Positions 6,084 through 12,207 of a stretch of 20,878 bases of DNA are shown one piece after another. The position numbers and the translations under genes are program-made. The notes below the pieces were generated by a model. That model was not told the DNA's origin. It saw nothing but the letters and a program-made list of their open reading frames with translations, and made no database searches. Position 1 is the first letter of the stretch; every line of letters starts with the position of its first letter. Source of the stretch: a virus; IMG/VR virus record IMGVR_UViG_3300044622_000196, positions 1 to 20,878 of that record; one strand, given 5' to 3'.

Positions 6084-6301
6084 GAAAACTAAATGCTATA
6101 TGGCTTCTCCTAACACATAAGGCTTACTTCGTAGCAGTATGTAAGACGGGTAAAAACGGAGACGATATGACTACCATAGGACACTACACCTATGCTATGG
6201 CAGAAACTTTGATTAACAAACATATAGCAGACGTAGACACTTACTTAGATCAAGAAGACGCAATAGACGAAGCAAACGATATAATTAACGGAATACTATG
6301 A
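6080..6301 (+). CDS. conserved small phage protein
   Basis: A 73-residue protein. The N-terminal part (LNAIWLLLTHKAYFVAVCK) is moderately hydrophobic and could be a buried helix-strand pair rather than a membrane segment. The C-terminal half is acidic (LINKHIADVDTYLDQEDAID, then EANDIINGIL). It is coupled at both ends by ATGA overlaps, between the basic protein and the next conserved gene. I do not recognise a function. The location immediately before the terminase genes suggests packaging or DNA maturation, but this is inference. Confidence 0.72.
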   Translation: MRKLNAIWLLLTHKAYFVAVCKTGKNGDDMTTIGHYTYAMAETLINKHIADVDTYLDQEDAIDEANDIINGIL

Positions 6302-6651
6302 TATTATTATCAAGTCAAATAGAGAGCATAGCCTCACGCAAAGACAAAACAATAAAGCTAACTTTAGCAACCCAAGAACTAAGTCCTAAAGATGCAGCTA
6401 ATTTATTCCAACTTAACCAACAGTTCTGCTACTTAGCAATTAAAGAAGAGCCATTTAGTAAAGAAGAGCAAGACATCGTAGAAAACCTTAAAGCAGACCC
6501 GGACACCTTTAAGACACCAAGCCAAAGATTAAGGGGCATCTTATACAGAACATACGAACAAGACAACGAAGGGTATAAAGATTTTAACACATATTACTTG
6601 TCAGTAATGGACAGGATATGTCAGCACTATAAAACAAAAATAGATGGGTAG
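6298..6651 (+). CDS. conserved phage protein upstream of terminase
   Basis: A 117-residue protein whose pattern I recognise from many tailed phages: an N-terminal beta region (SRKDKTIKLTLATQELSPKD), a central FKTPSQRLRGILYRTYEQ block and a final helix DFNTYYLSVMDRICQHYK. Proteins with this PSQRLRxxLY block are common phage hypotheticals and to my knowledge have no established activity. It begins in an ATGA overlap and ends with an 8-base overlap with the terminase small subunit gene, so it is part of the packaging operon. Confidence 0.78.
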   Translation: MILLSSQIESIASRKDKTIKLTLATQELSPKDAANLFQLNQQFCYLAIKEEPFSKEEQDIVENLKADPDTFKTPSQRLRGILYRTYEQDNEGYKDFNTYYLSVMDRICQHYKTKIDG

Positions 6652-7054
6652 GCATAAAGCAATAGAAACACCAGAGTTAATGCTTCAATACTTTACTGAG
6701 TATTGCGAGTATTGTAAAAGCAATCCTATTAAAGTTCACGATTTCGTAGGTAAAGACGGAGACGAAGTTTACAGATTAAGGGAGCGACCTTTGACAATAG
6801 AAGGCTTTGAAAACTATTGTTACAATCAAGGAATTATAAGCGATTTAGGAAGATACTTTGCCAATTTAGATAATGCTTATGAGGATTTTCGTACCATCTG
6901 TTCGCGTATTAGGAAAACAATTAGACAAGACCAAATCGAAGGGGGTATGGCAGGGGTTTACAATCCAAGCATTACTCAGCGTTTGAATAGCTTAGTAGAG
7001 AAGTCAGAAAACAAACACGAAGTAAGTGAGATCAAAATAACTTACGATAGATAA
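6644..7054 (+). CDS. terS: terminase small subunit (gp3-like DNA-packaging protein)
   Basis: A 136-residue protein of the gp3-type DNA-packaging family. It recognises phage DNA and hands it to the large subunit. Residues 1-25 (GRHKAIETPELMLQYFTEYC) match the family's opening. The core RERPLTIEGFENYCYNQGII and YFANLDNAYEDFRTICSRIR is its conserved body, and EGGMAGVYNPSITQRLNSL is the typical C-terminal oligomerisation stretch. The stop overlaps the large-subunit ATG by one base, the canonical small-large terminase order. Confidence 0.88.
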   Translation: MGRHKAIETPELMLQYFTEYCEYCKSNPIKVHDFVGKDGDEVYRLRERPLTIEGFENYCYNQGIISDLGRYFANLDNAYEDFRTICSRIRKTIRQDQIEGGMAGVYNPSITQRLNSLVEKSENKHEVSEIKITYDR

Positions 7055-8220
7055 TGCAGACAGTAGGCTTGAAGTTACATAACCCACACCCAGCGCAAAA
7101 GCAAGTAATTGAATGCGATAGTAGGTTTATTGTAATGATGGCAGGGAGAAGATTTGGCAAGTCCTTGATTAGTCAAACGATTAGCATAGACACGGCAGTT
7201 AATAAAAAGCGAGTAGCTTACATTACACCTACTTACCAATTAGGCAAAATATTCTTTAAGGAAATAGTAGACCTGTTGCCATTAGAGATATACTCTAAGA
7301 ACGAAAGCGACCTGGTTATTACTTTCATAACGGGTGGCTCAATTCGTTTCTTTACAGGGGAAAGGTTAGACAATCTTCGTGGTTTAAAGTTTCACTTAGC
7401 CGTAATAGACGAGGCTTCCTTTATACCTAACTTGGAAGACGGGTGGCTCAACTCGATAAGACCTACCTTAACTGACTATAAGGGTAAAGCTATATTTTTA
7501 AGCACCCCTAAAGGTAAAAACTACTTCTTTAGTTTGTTTAGCAAAGCCGAACCCGATTGGCAAAGCTTTAAGTTTACGACATACGATAACCCTTACATTG
7601 ATCCAAACGAAATAGACGATGCTCGTAAGCAACTGCCAGAGGTTGTATTTGAGCAGGAGTATATGGCAAACCCTGCGGAGAACGCAGCAAACCCTTTCGG
7701 CACTCAACATATACGCAAGTGCTTACACCCGGTAACTACAATGCCGGTAGTAGCTTATGGAATTGATCTGGCGAAGTCGGTCGATTGGACTGTAATAGTA
7801 GGTTTAGACGAAGACGGGAATGTGGCTTATTTTGACCGCTTCCAAATGGATTGGCACAATACCAAGCAAACTATCCTTAGGCTGCCTAAATGCCCTATCC
7901 TAGTCGATTCTACGGGGGTTGGAGACCCGATACTCGAAGACCTGCAAAGAGAAGGGGTAATGATACAAGGATTAAAGTTTACAAGTTCAAGTAAGCAGCA
8001 GCTAATGGAAGGGCTACAAGCTGCGATACATCAAGGTAAAATAGGCTATCCTGAGGGGATAATAAGCCAGGAGTTAGAAGTATTTGAGTATCAATACACG
8101 GCAACCGGAGTAAAGTACTCAGCACCTTCAGGCTTTCACGATGATGCGGTTGTAGGCTTGGCTTTGGCTTGGCAGAACTTCAGCCTTAAACGTGGCACGG
8201 GTAGGTATGCCTTTCTATAA
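7054..8220 (+). CDS. terL: terminase large subunit (packaging ATPase/nuclease)
   Basis: A 388-residue packaging motor. The ATPase domain shows a Walker A motif AGRRFGKS (residues 30-37), Walker B LAVIDEAS (115-122) and the coupling motif FLSTPKGKN (148-156). The RNase H-like nuclease domain shows the acidic residues expected: Asp238 in GIDLAKSVDWT, Asp285 in VDSTG and Asp363/364 in FHDDAVVGLA. It pumps DNA into the procapsid through the portal and cuts it at start and finish. It is somewhat shorter than the usual 420-550 residues but carries both domains. No terminator follows; the next bases lead into the tiny-ORF region. Confidence 0.95.
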   Translation: MQTVGLKLHNPHPAQKQVIECDSRFIVMMAGRRFGKSLISQTISIDTAVNKKRVAYITPTYQLGKIFFKEIVDLLPLEIYSKNESDLVITFITGGSIRFFTGERLDNLRGLKFHLAVIDEASFIPNLEDGWLNSIRPTLTDYKGKAIFLSTPKGKNYFFSLFSKAEPDWQSFKFTTYDNPYIDPNEIDDARKQLPEVVFEQEYMANPAENAANPFGTQHIRKCLHPVTTMPVVAYGIDLAKSVDWTVIVGLDEDGNVAYFDRFQMDWHNTKQTILRLPKCPILVDSTGVGDPILEDLQREGVMIQGLKFTSSSKQQLMEGLQAAIHQGKIGYPEGIISQELEVFEYQYTATGVKYSAPSGFHDDAVVGLALAWQNFSLKRGTGRYAFL

Positions 8221-8307
8221 ATGCAACAAGGTTACAAAAATAAATTTGGTGGATTGTGTAGAACTTGTATATTTGGTTATTATTTAATCAAAACACAAAC
8301 ACAATGA
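8221..8307 (+). CDS. possible 28-residue ORF with CxxC, doubtful
   Basis: The ATG directly abuts the terminase stop and opens 28 codons (MQQGYKNKFGGLCRTCIFGY and onward) with a CRTC pair. Its stop overlaps the ATG at 8304 in an ATGA junction like the neighbouring genes. Against it, the best promoter candidate of the region (8245-8275) lies inside the ORF, which would make the coding reading accidental. Treat as possible only. Confidence 0.25.
   Translation: MQQGYKNKFGGLCRTCIFGYYLIKTQTQ
8245..8275 (+). promoter_or_regulatory. strong Bacteroidota-type promoter candidate
   Basis: TTTG at 8245-8248 and TATATTTG at 8268-8275 fit the -33/-7 elements of Bacteroidota promoters exactly (TTTG, 19-base spacer, TAnnTTTG). 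The predicted start near 8280 gives a leader of roughly 25 bases before the ATG at 8304. It would give the accessory genes after the terminase their own transcription. Confidence 0.6.
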
Positions 8308-8390
8308 AAAAAGAAACCGCACAACTTTTAGCCGTATTTTTAGTAGCTTGTTACCTTATTGGACAATTACAAGACATCTACTCAAAATGA
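8304..8390 (+). CDS. 28-residue single-pass membrane peptide
   Basis: ATG at 8304 follows an A-rich, C-poor leader (ending AAACACAAACACA), typical of Bacteroidota starts that lack a Shine-Dalgarno sequence. The 28 codons give a short basic N-terminus (MKKETAQ), a hydrophobic segment LLAVFLVACYLIGQL and a short tail DIYSK. The stop overlaps the next ATG (ATGA). The promoter just upstream and the coupling argue that it is translated. Function unknown; a membrane location is inferred. It could be a tiny lysis, superinfection-exclusion or host-takeover peptide, none of which the sequence proves. Confidence 0.55.
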   Translation: MKKETAQLLAVFLVACYLIGQLQDIYSK

Positions 8391-8512
8391 TCTACGCTAT
8401 CTGCCTTCTGCTAATTGCGACAGGTTTTGTAATGGCAGCATTAACTGACTATTTAATTAAACACAATGACACAAAGCGCAAAAGAATACATAGACAAGTA
8501 TTACGCAAGTGA
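8387..8512 (+). CDS. 41-residue membrane peptide with basic tail
   Basis: ATG at 8387 overlaps the preceding stop (ATGA). The 41 codons encode an N-terminal hydrophobic segment of about 20 residues (MIYAICLLLIATGFVMAALT) and then a strongly basic tail (KHNDTKRKRIHRQVLRK). The positive tail predicts an N-out, C-in topology. It overlaps the next gene (start 8466) by 47 bases in another frame, which is more than usual here and lowers confidence. Function unknown. Confidence 0.5.
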   Translation: MIYAICLLLIATGFVMAALTDYLIKHNDTKRKRIHRQVLRK

Positions 8513-8678
8513 GCCAATTAGTATAATGATGTCTAACATTGATGCTACCTATCTGGAGATACTTACCTACTGCAACGATAAGGGTTACGAACCTGCAAAG
8601 CGTAGATTAAGGAAACCAGAACATAAGTCACAAATTGGCTTTTTTGACATTGAGAATTACAAACCCGAAACAATATGA
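8466..8678 (+). CDS. small conserved-looking protein of unknown function
   Basis: A 70-residue soluble protein: acidic/tyrosine-rich at the start (SAKEYIDKYYASEPISIMMS), a basic middle (GYEPAKRRLRKPEHKSQ) and a C-terminal IGFFDIENYKPETI. No membrane segment. It ends in an ATGA overlap with the next gene, so the two are probably co-translated. I do not recognise the family. Confidence 0.65.
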   Translation: MTQSAKEYIDKYYASEPISIMMSNIDATYLEILTYCNDKGYEPAKRRLRKPEHKSQIGFFDIENYKPETI

Positions 8679-9232
8679 GTTTTTATTTTGATGATGATGG
8701 ATATTTTGGTATTCCAAGAATATCAGTTAATAGAACAGAACCATATAAACTACAAATAAACAAACCAATGGAACTACAACAAATCTTCGAAACAACAAAA
8801 GAGCAAAGGAATGAGTTTACCTATCAATTAATTGAACGCTTAAACGCGGGGGAACTTGATCCGTTAAAAACACATCTACAAGTTAAAGCCTTAGAGGATA
8901 TGCTCGAAACCCTAAAGGCAAACAAGGACTACAAAGATGCGGTATTACAAGCAGCCGTTCTTAATGGCAAGGACTTTGAGTATATGAGTGCAAAGTTTAA
9001 CATTCGCGAGGTCGGAGTTAAGTACGATTATAGCAAATGCGAAAGCCCACAATACGAGGAAATTATGGCCGAGTACAATAGCGCAGCCAAAGCCAAAAAG
9101 GATATGGAAGAGTTCCTTAAGAAAGTGCCACATCAAGGACTTGATATTATAAACGGAGTTACTGGCGAGGTTACCAAAGTTTACCCCCCTGCCAAGAGTA
9201 GCACAACAAGTGTAGCCGTATCTCTAAAGTAA
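8675..9232 (+). CDS. conserved phage protein, coiled-coil with VYPPAKSSTTSVAVSLK tail
   Basis: A 185-residue mostly helical, charged protein. Residues about 45-90 and 130-160 have heptad-like helices. The middle FEYMSAKFNIREVGVKYDYS and the end TKVYPPAKSSTTSVAVSLK match, from memory, a family of phage proteins of about 150-200 residues whose role I do not know. Some relatives sit near recombination or single-strand annealing genes, but none is present here. It is coupled by ATGA to the 70-residue gene. Cytoplasmic; function unknown. Confidence 0.75.
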   Translation: MSFYFDDDGYFGIPRISVNRTEPYKLQINKPMELQQIFETTKEQRNEFTYQLIERLNAGELDPLKTHLQVKALEDMLETLKANKDYKDAVLQAAVLNGKDFEYMSAKFNIREVGVKYDYSKCESPQYEEIMAEYNSAAKAKKDMEEFLKKVPHQGLDIINGVTGEVTKVYPPAKSSTTSVAVSLK

Positions 9233-9327
9233 TAAAAATATTATACTTCTTTACAATTTGCTTACCTTTGTTTGCAGTAGCTTACATCGGTGGGCATCTT
9301 GTATATATTATAAAACAATTAAAATGA
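9232..9327 (+). CDS. possible 31-codon hydrophobic ORF without ATG
   Basis: A frame open from the end of the preceding gene encodes a hydrophobic stretch (ILYFFTICLPLFAVAYIGGH, then LVYIIKQLK). Its stop overlaps the ATG at 9324 in the ATGA pattern seen throughout this region. It has no ATG, only ATA codons and a TTG at 9268, and a promoter-like sequence lies within it. It may be accidental or a decayed member of the tiny-ORF series. Confidence 0.22.
   Translation: MKILYFFTICLPLFAVAYIGGHLVYIIKQLK
9263..9270 (+). promoter_or_regulatory. candidate -7 promoter element (TACCTTTG)
   Basis: TACCTTTG is an exact match to the Bacteroidota -7 consensus TAnnTTTG. No good TTTG is present at the -33 distance (the bases there read TTA near 9241), so only half the promoter is convincing. 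A start near 9276 would give a leader of about 48 bases to the ATG at 9324 and supply the tail chaperone operon. Confidence 0.35.
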
Positions 9328-9404
9328 TACTTTTACCATTCGCAATAATTATAGTAATTTTAGCTATAATTGAAGTTAGGGATATGTACAACCAAACGAA
9401 ATGA
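9324..9404 (+). CDS. 26-residue single-pass membrane peptide
   Basis: ATG at 9324 opens 26 codons: an almost uninterrupted hydrophobic segment (MILLPFAIIIVILAIIEV) and a short polar tail (RDMYNQTK). Its stop overlaps the ATG at 9401 (ATGA). Size, hydrophobicity and coupling are like those of the peptides at 8304 and 8387. No family recognised. Confidence 0.5.
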   Translation: MILLPFAIIIVILAIIEVRDMYNQTK

Positions 9405-9517
9405 TAGTAGCAATAATATGTTCTTTAATCTCAGCAACCATTATATCAATAGTATGGGTTCGATTAATAGATCAAAGCAATAAGATACTTGAACAAGACA
9501 AAAAAGAAAACAAATGA
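9401..9517 (+). CDS. 38-residue single-pass membrane peptide
   Basis: ATG at 9401 opens 38 codons: a hydrophobic segment (MIVAIICSLISATIISIVWV), then a charged C-terminal tail (RLIDQSNKILEQDKKENK) that could form a short coiled coil. The stop overlaps the tail chaperone ATG at 9514 (ATGA), so this gene would be translationally coupled to a structural gene. Predicted N-out, C-in or signal-anchor membrane peptide. Function unknown. Confidence 0.55.
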   Translation: MIVAIICSLISATIISIVWVRLIDQSNKILEQDKKENK

Positions 9518-10206
9518 CTTGGAACGAATTAACGATTTGGCAGTACCAACAGATTTATCCAATAGTTACTAAGCCTGAAAAGGATTGGACTAACTTAGAC
9601 GTGGAAAGTAAGTTAGTAGGTATAATCTACAATCTAACCGACACCCAGGTCGATAGCCTATCTATTCAGCAATTCAATAATCTAAGGGCAACACTTAGCT
9701 TTTTAGACGATAAGATTGAAGGTAAGCCGGTTAAGTACACGGAAGTAAACGGCAAACGATACCGGTTTGTTTATGATGTGCAGCAAATCAAAGCAGCCAG
9801 ATATATCGAAAGCAAGGTATTTAGCACCGACTTAATTAACAACTTGCATAAGTTAGCAGCCTCAATGGTTATGCCTCAGCGCAAAACTTGGTATGGCAGA
9901 TGGGTAGACGATACCTATGATGCAGCAAAGCATAGCGAGTATGCAGCCGACCTACAAGCCTCGAACTTTGTTCACGTTTATCATTCGGTTGTTTTTTTTT
10001 ATCAAGTATACAGAAACTGGATCGAGGTTTCTCAGGCTTATTTGATACAGGAAATGATGTCGAAGGGAATGAGTCCGGAGTCAGCGCAAGAGGCGGTTCA
10101 AATTTTATGCAGCACTTTGGATGGCAATATTGCGCCAAATCTGTTGCCGACCACGAAAATATCACAGTTGACCAAAGCTATGAACTTTCAACAATCCAGT
10201 TCCTAA
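9514..10206 (+). CDS. tail assembly chaperone-like protein, unshifted product
   Basis: A 230-residue protein. The N-terminal part (TWNELTIWQYQQIYPI; about residue 85 onward VYDVQQIKAARYIESK; 112-150 LHKLAASMVMPQRKTWYGRW and on) follows the plan of tail assembly chaperones of Bacteroidota phages: a short binding domain, an SMVMP-type helix and an FF-containing helix near residues 160-162. Chaperones of this kind (lambda G/GT) bind the tape measure while the tail tube forms. At codons 160-162 the gene contains nine T in a row, where a -1 shift gives a different C-terminus ending at 10271. The unshifted tail of 68 residues is unusually long for a product that is supposed to lack the T domain. 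It starts in an ATGA overlap with a membrane peptide. Confidence 0.75.
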   Translation: MTWNELTIWQYQQIYPIVTKPEKDWTNLDVESKLVGIIYNLTDTQVDSLSIQQFNNLRATLSFLDDKIEGKPVKYTEVNGKRYRFVYDVQQIKAARYIESKVFSTDLINNLHKLAASMVMPQRKTWYGRWVDDTYDAAKHSEYAADLQASNFVHVYHSVVFFYQVYRNWIEVSQAYLIQEMMSKGMSPESAQEAVQILCSTLDGNIAPNLLPTTKISQLTKAMNFQQSSS

Positions 10207-10271
10207 ATACACTTAGTTACCTGAAGGCTAAAGCCGATTACGATAAAGAGCAACATAGGAAACTTAAATAA
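9514..10271 (+). CDS. tail assembly chaperone, -1 frameshift fusion (G-T type)
   Basis: Joining codons 1-162 of the 9514 frame (through 9999) to the -1 frame from 9999 gives a 252-residue product. The -1 frame is open from 9936 to the TAA at 10269-10271. Its tail reads LSSIQKLDRGFSGLFDTGND, then FMQHFGWQYCAKSVADHENI, then ELSTIQFLNTLSYLKAKADY, a typical conserved protein end with aromatic and Leu spacing. An in-frame ATG at 10107 could instead start a separate 54-residue protein (MQHFGWQYC and on). Programmed -1 shifting is well established for tail chaperones of tailed phages. The fusion is inferred from frame structure. Confidence 0.6.
9992..10000 (+). other. T9 slippery run, probable -1 recoding site
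   Basis: Nine consecutive T, read GTT TTT TTT TAT in the chaperone frame, contain the heptamer T TTT TTT in the X XXY YYZ layout needed for simultaneous tRNA slippage by one base. Polymerase slippage on the homopolymer is another route to the same product. A sequencing miscount of the run must be excluded. Confidence 0.55.
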
Positions 10272-10279
10272 TAGACAAG

Positions 10280-10311
10280 CCCTGCCAATTTTGGTGGGGT
10301 TAGTTATTTTT
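10280..10311 (+). terminator. intrinsic terminator after the chaperone gene
   Basis: CCCTGCCA (10280-10287) pairs with TGGTGGGG (10292-10299) around the loop ATTT, with two G-T wobbles, and the stem can extend by a G-T and an A-T pair. A T-rich stretch (TTAGTTATTTTTA) follows. It lies right after the -1 frame stop at 10269-10271, which supports that stop as the real gene end. Confidence 0.6.
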
Positions 10312-10321
10312 AGACCTTCCT

Positions 10322-10329
10322 TATATTTA
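10322..10329 (+). promoter_or_regulatory. candidate promoter element TATATTTA before GTG 10335
   Basis: TATATTTA differs in one base from the -7 consensus TAnnTTTG. A weak -33 (TTAG, 10300-10303) stands 18 bases upstream. The element ends 6 bases before the GTG start, exactly as at 19375-19382, so the transcript would begin at or just before the start codon. It follows a terminator, as expected for a new transcription unit. Confidence 0.4.
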
Positions 10330-10334
10330 TTAGC

Positions 10335-11015
10335 GTGAGTATATCAAAGGCGCAAATACAAGCATTAAGGGAAGGCTTTTTAAAAAGCATAGGCGATACG
10401 GGCTTTGGAAAGGTTAAGGAAGGCGATTTACCTGTATTAGAGGAAACATTGTCTTTATACGGACAAGCCTTTAATGATGCCCTAATCAATATATTAGATC
10501 AAGAAAATATAACAAGTTCTGGTAAGTTAGCAGAACCGGCAATCGGTATTGTAACTAAATTTGGAAACAGTTACGTTTTAAGTTTAGGTTACGAACCAGG
10601 AAGCGAACAAGACAAATACTTTAGGTTTGTCAATAAAGGGGTTAAGGGTACAAACAATACAAAGGCAGATGCTAAAACGCCTTATTCGTTCAAGACAAGT
10701 AGCAAGTCAATTCCGGTTAATGTAATAGAAAAATGGCTTAGTTATAATAAGCTAAAATCGGTAGCCGTTAAGAAGTACACAAAACTTGGAGCGGAAAGCA
10801 AAGCAATACAAGGCAAAAAATCTTTAGCTTGGGCGATAGCAAAAAGCATACATACTAAAGGACTTAGGTCTACACACTATTTTGACAGAGCAGTAGCCCA
10901 AATATTTAATAAAGAATTTATTGAAAATATAGCAGTCGCAGTAGGTGGCGATGTATTAATTCAAATAAAGCAAACAGTAAACGAAAGCAAGAATGGCAAT
11001 AACAATAACAAGTAG
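10335..11015 (+). CDS. tail-completion / neck-like structural protein (putative)
   Basis: A 226-residue protein starting at GTG 10335 (SISKAQIQALREGFLKSIG). The C-terminal half carries SLAWAIAKSIHTKGLRSTHY then FDRAVAQIFNKEFIENIAVA. The SIHxxGxRxTxxFxRA pattern is like gp10-type tail-completion proteins of HK97-like phages, which join tail to head or stop tube growth. The N-terminal part is helical, and the middle contains beta-type segments. It overlaps the next gene by 23 bases. The assignment to a tail-completion role is by pattern and neighbourhood, not by clear homology. Confidence 0.65.
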   Translation: MSISKAQIQALREGFLKSIGDTGFGKVKEGDLPVLEETLSLYGQAFNDALINILDQENITSSGKLAEPAIGIVTKFGNSYVLSLGYEPGSEQDKYFRFVNKGVKGTNNTKADAKTPYSFKTSSKSIPVNVIEKWLSYNKLKSVAVKKYTKLGAESKAIQGKKSLAWAIAKSIHTKGLRSTHYFDRAVAQIFNKEFIENIAVAVGGDVLIQIKQTVNESKNGNNNNK

Positions 11016-12207
11016 CCCTGCACCTTATTCGTCAATGCACGATAACCTTTGGTTTGTTTCAAGTTCTACTAATAGCGGAACTACAAACTTTAAATTCGTG
11101 TATGATGTATACATTAACGGAAGCCAAGTAATTAGATCAAAGGTATTCCCTGCGCCAAGTGCAGAAGGTAGCTATGGCGTGTTTAACGCATCTCCAATGG
11201 TAAGAAGTTTTGTAACTAACTATTTCGAGCCTTCAGGGAACTCAATACTTGTAGCTTCAAACGATAAGATTAAAGTAGATTACCAAGTAAGGATAGGCGA
11301 AGAGGTTAGCGGTGTTACTACTACCAACTTAGCATCTGGCAGCTACTCAGCTTACAACTTTGTACCGCCATTGTTTGCCGATGTATTCTTAACAAAGAAC
11401 AATACACCTTTAGTGTTATCGGACTATTACGATAATTTACTATTGGAAAACTTTACGGACGATTTTTTAACGGAGCGTGATACGGATAACATAACGCTTG
11501 AATACGGAGATAACTTTTACATTACCTTCCTACGCATAGCAACGGGCGGTTACTCTGCTTGGGTTGAAGTATTAGGCGAAGGCGACGTGGTTACTAATAC
11601 AGTAAGCGGAGACATCACGTTAAGCGGACAATTCAATATGTTTAACCTACAAGCAGGACACATAAACGATTGGGCATCGGGAACTATAATTACCGAGAAT
11701 ACATACGGCTACAACTTCTATTTAAAAAGAGGTGGCGCACAAACAAGGGTAATAAAATTAAGACATAAGTGCTACCCTAAATACCAACAATTTAACTTAG
11801 AGTTTCTAAATAGATTAGGCGGTTGGGACACTAAAAAATTCGCTTTAGTAAATAGAAGGTCAAGCGAGTATCAAAGGGCATCATACAGGCGAAGCGACTG
11901 GCAACTTGTAGGTGGGCAAATGACAAATATAGATGGATATAACAGATATAACGAAACAACTTTCAACTATGCTATTCAGCATAAAGATAAATATAGGCTT
12001 ACTTCTGATTGGGTTAGCGAACAAGATTATTCGTGGTTGGCTCAACTTGTATCGAGTCCTATTGTGTATATGGAAGTACTTGGTGCTTACTTCCCTGTTA
12101 CCATAAGCACGAGCAATTATGAGTACAAGTTAGAGAGCGCGGACAAACTATTTAACTTTGAGATTGAAATAGAAGTAGGCAAATACTTAACAAGCCAATT
12201 CAGATAA
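10993..12207 (+). CDS. large tail/virion structural protein
   Basis: A 404-residue beta-rich protein with no signal peptide or membrane segment. It opens with a strand-rich region (TITSSPAPYSSMHDNLWFVS, then FKFVYDVYINGSQVIRSKVF) and continues with Tyr/Asn/Thr-rich sheets. This opening is, from memory, that of a virion protein found between the chaperone and tape-measure regions in Bacteroidota phages. The C-terminal half has a charged aromatic region (SEYQRASYRRSDWQLVGGQM). The gene overlaps the next by one base (TAATG). Distal-tail or tail-tube-associated protein is a reasonable guess; a definite role cannot be given. Confidence 0.72.
   Translation: MAITITSSPAPYSSMHDNLWFVSSSTNSGTTNFKFVYDVYINGSQVIRSKVFPAPSAEGSYGVFNASPMVRSFVTNYFEPSGNSILVASNDKIKVDYQVRIGEEVSGVTTTNLASGSYSAYNFVPPLFADVFLTKNNTPLVLSDYYDNLLLENFTDDFLTERDTDNITLEYGDNFYITFLRIATGGYSAWVEVLGEGDVVTNTVSGDITLSGQFNMFNLQAGHINDWASGTIITENTYGYNFYLKRGGAQTRVIKLRHKCYPKYQQFNLEFLNRLGGWDTKKFALVNRRSSEYQRASYRRSDWQLVGGQMTNIDGYNRYNETTFNYAIQHKDKYRLTSDWVSEQDYSWLAQLVSSPIVYMEVLGAYFPVTISTSNYEYKLESADKLFNFEIEIEVGKYLTSQFR

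Noticed and set aside
9869-10165. A 98-codon minus-strand ORF opposite the tail chaperone
   Set aside because: The product is Pro/Ser/Lys-rich, has no motif, and the region is explained by the 0 and -1 frames on the + strand.
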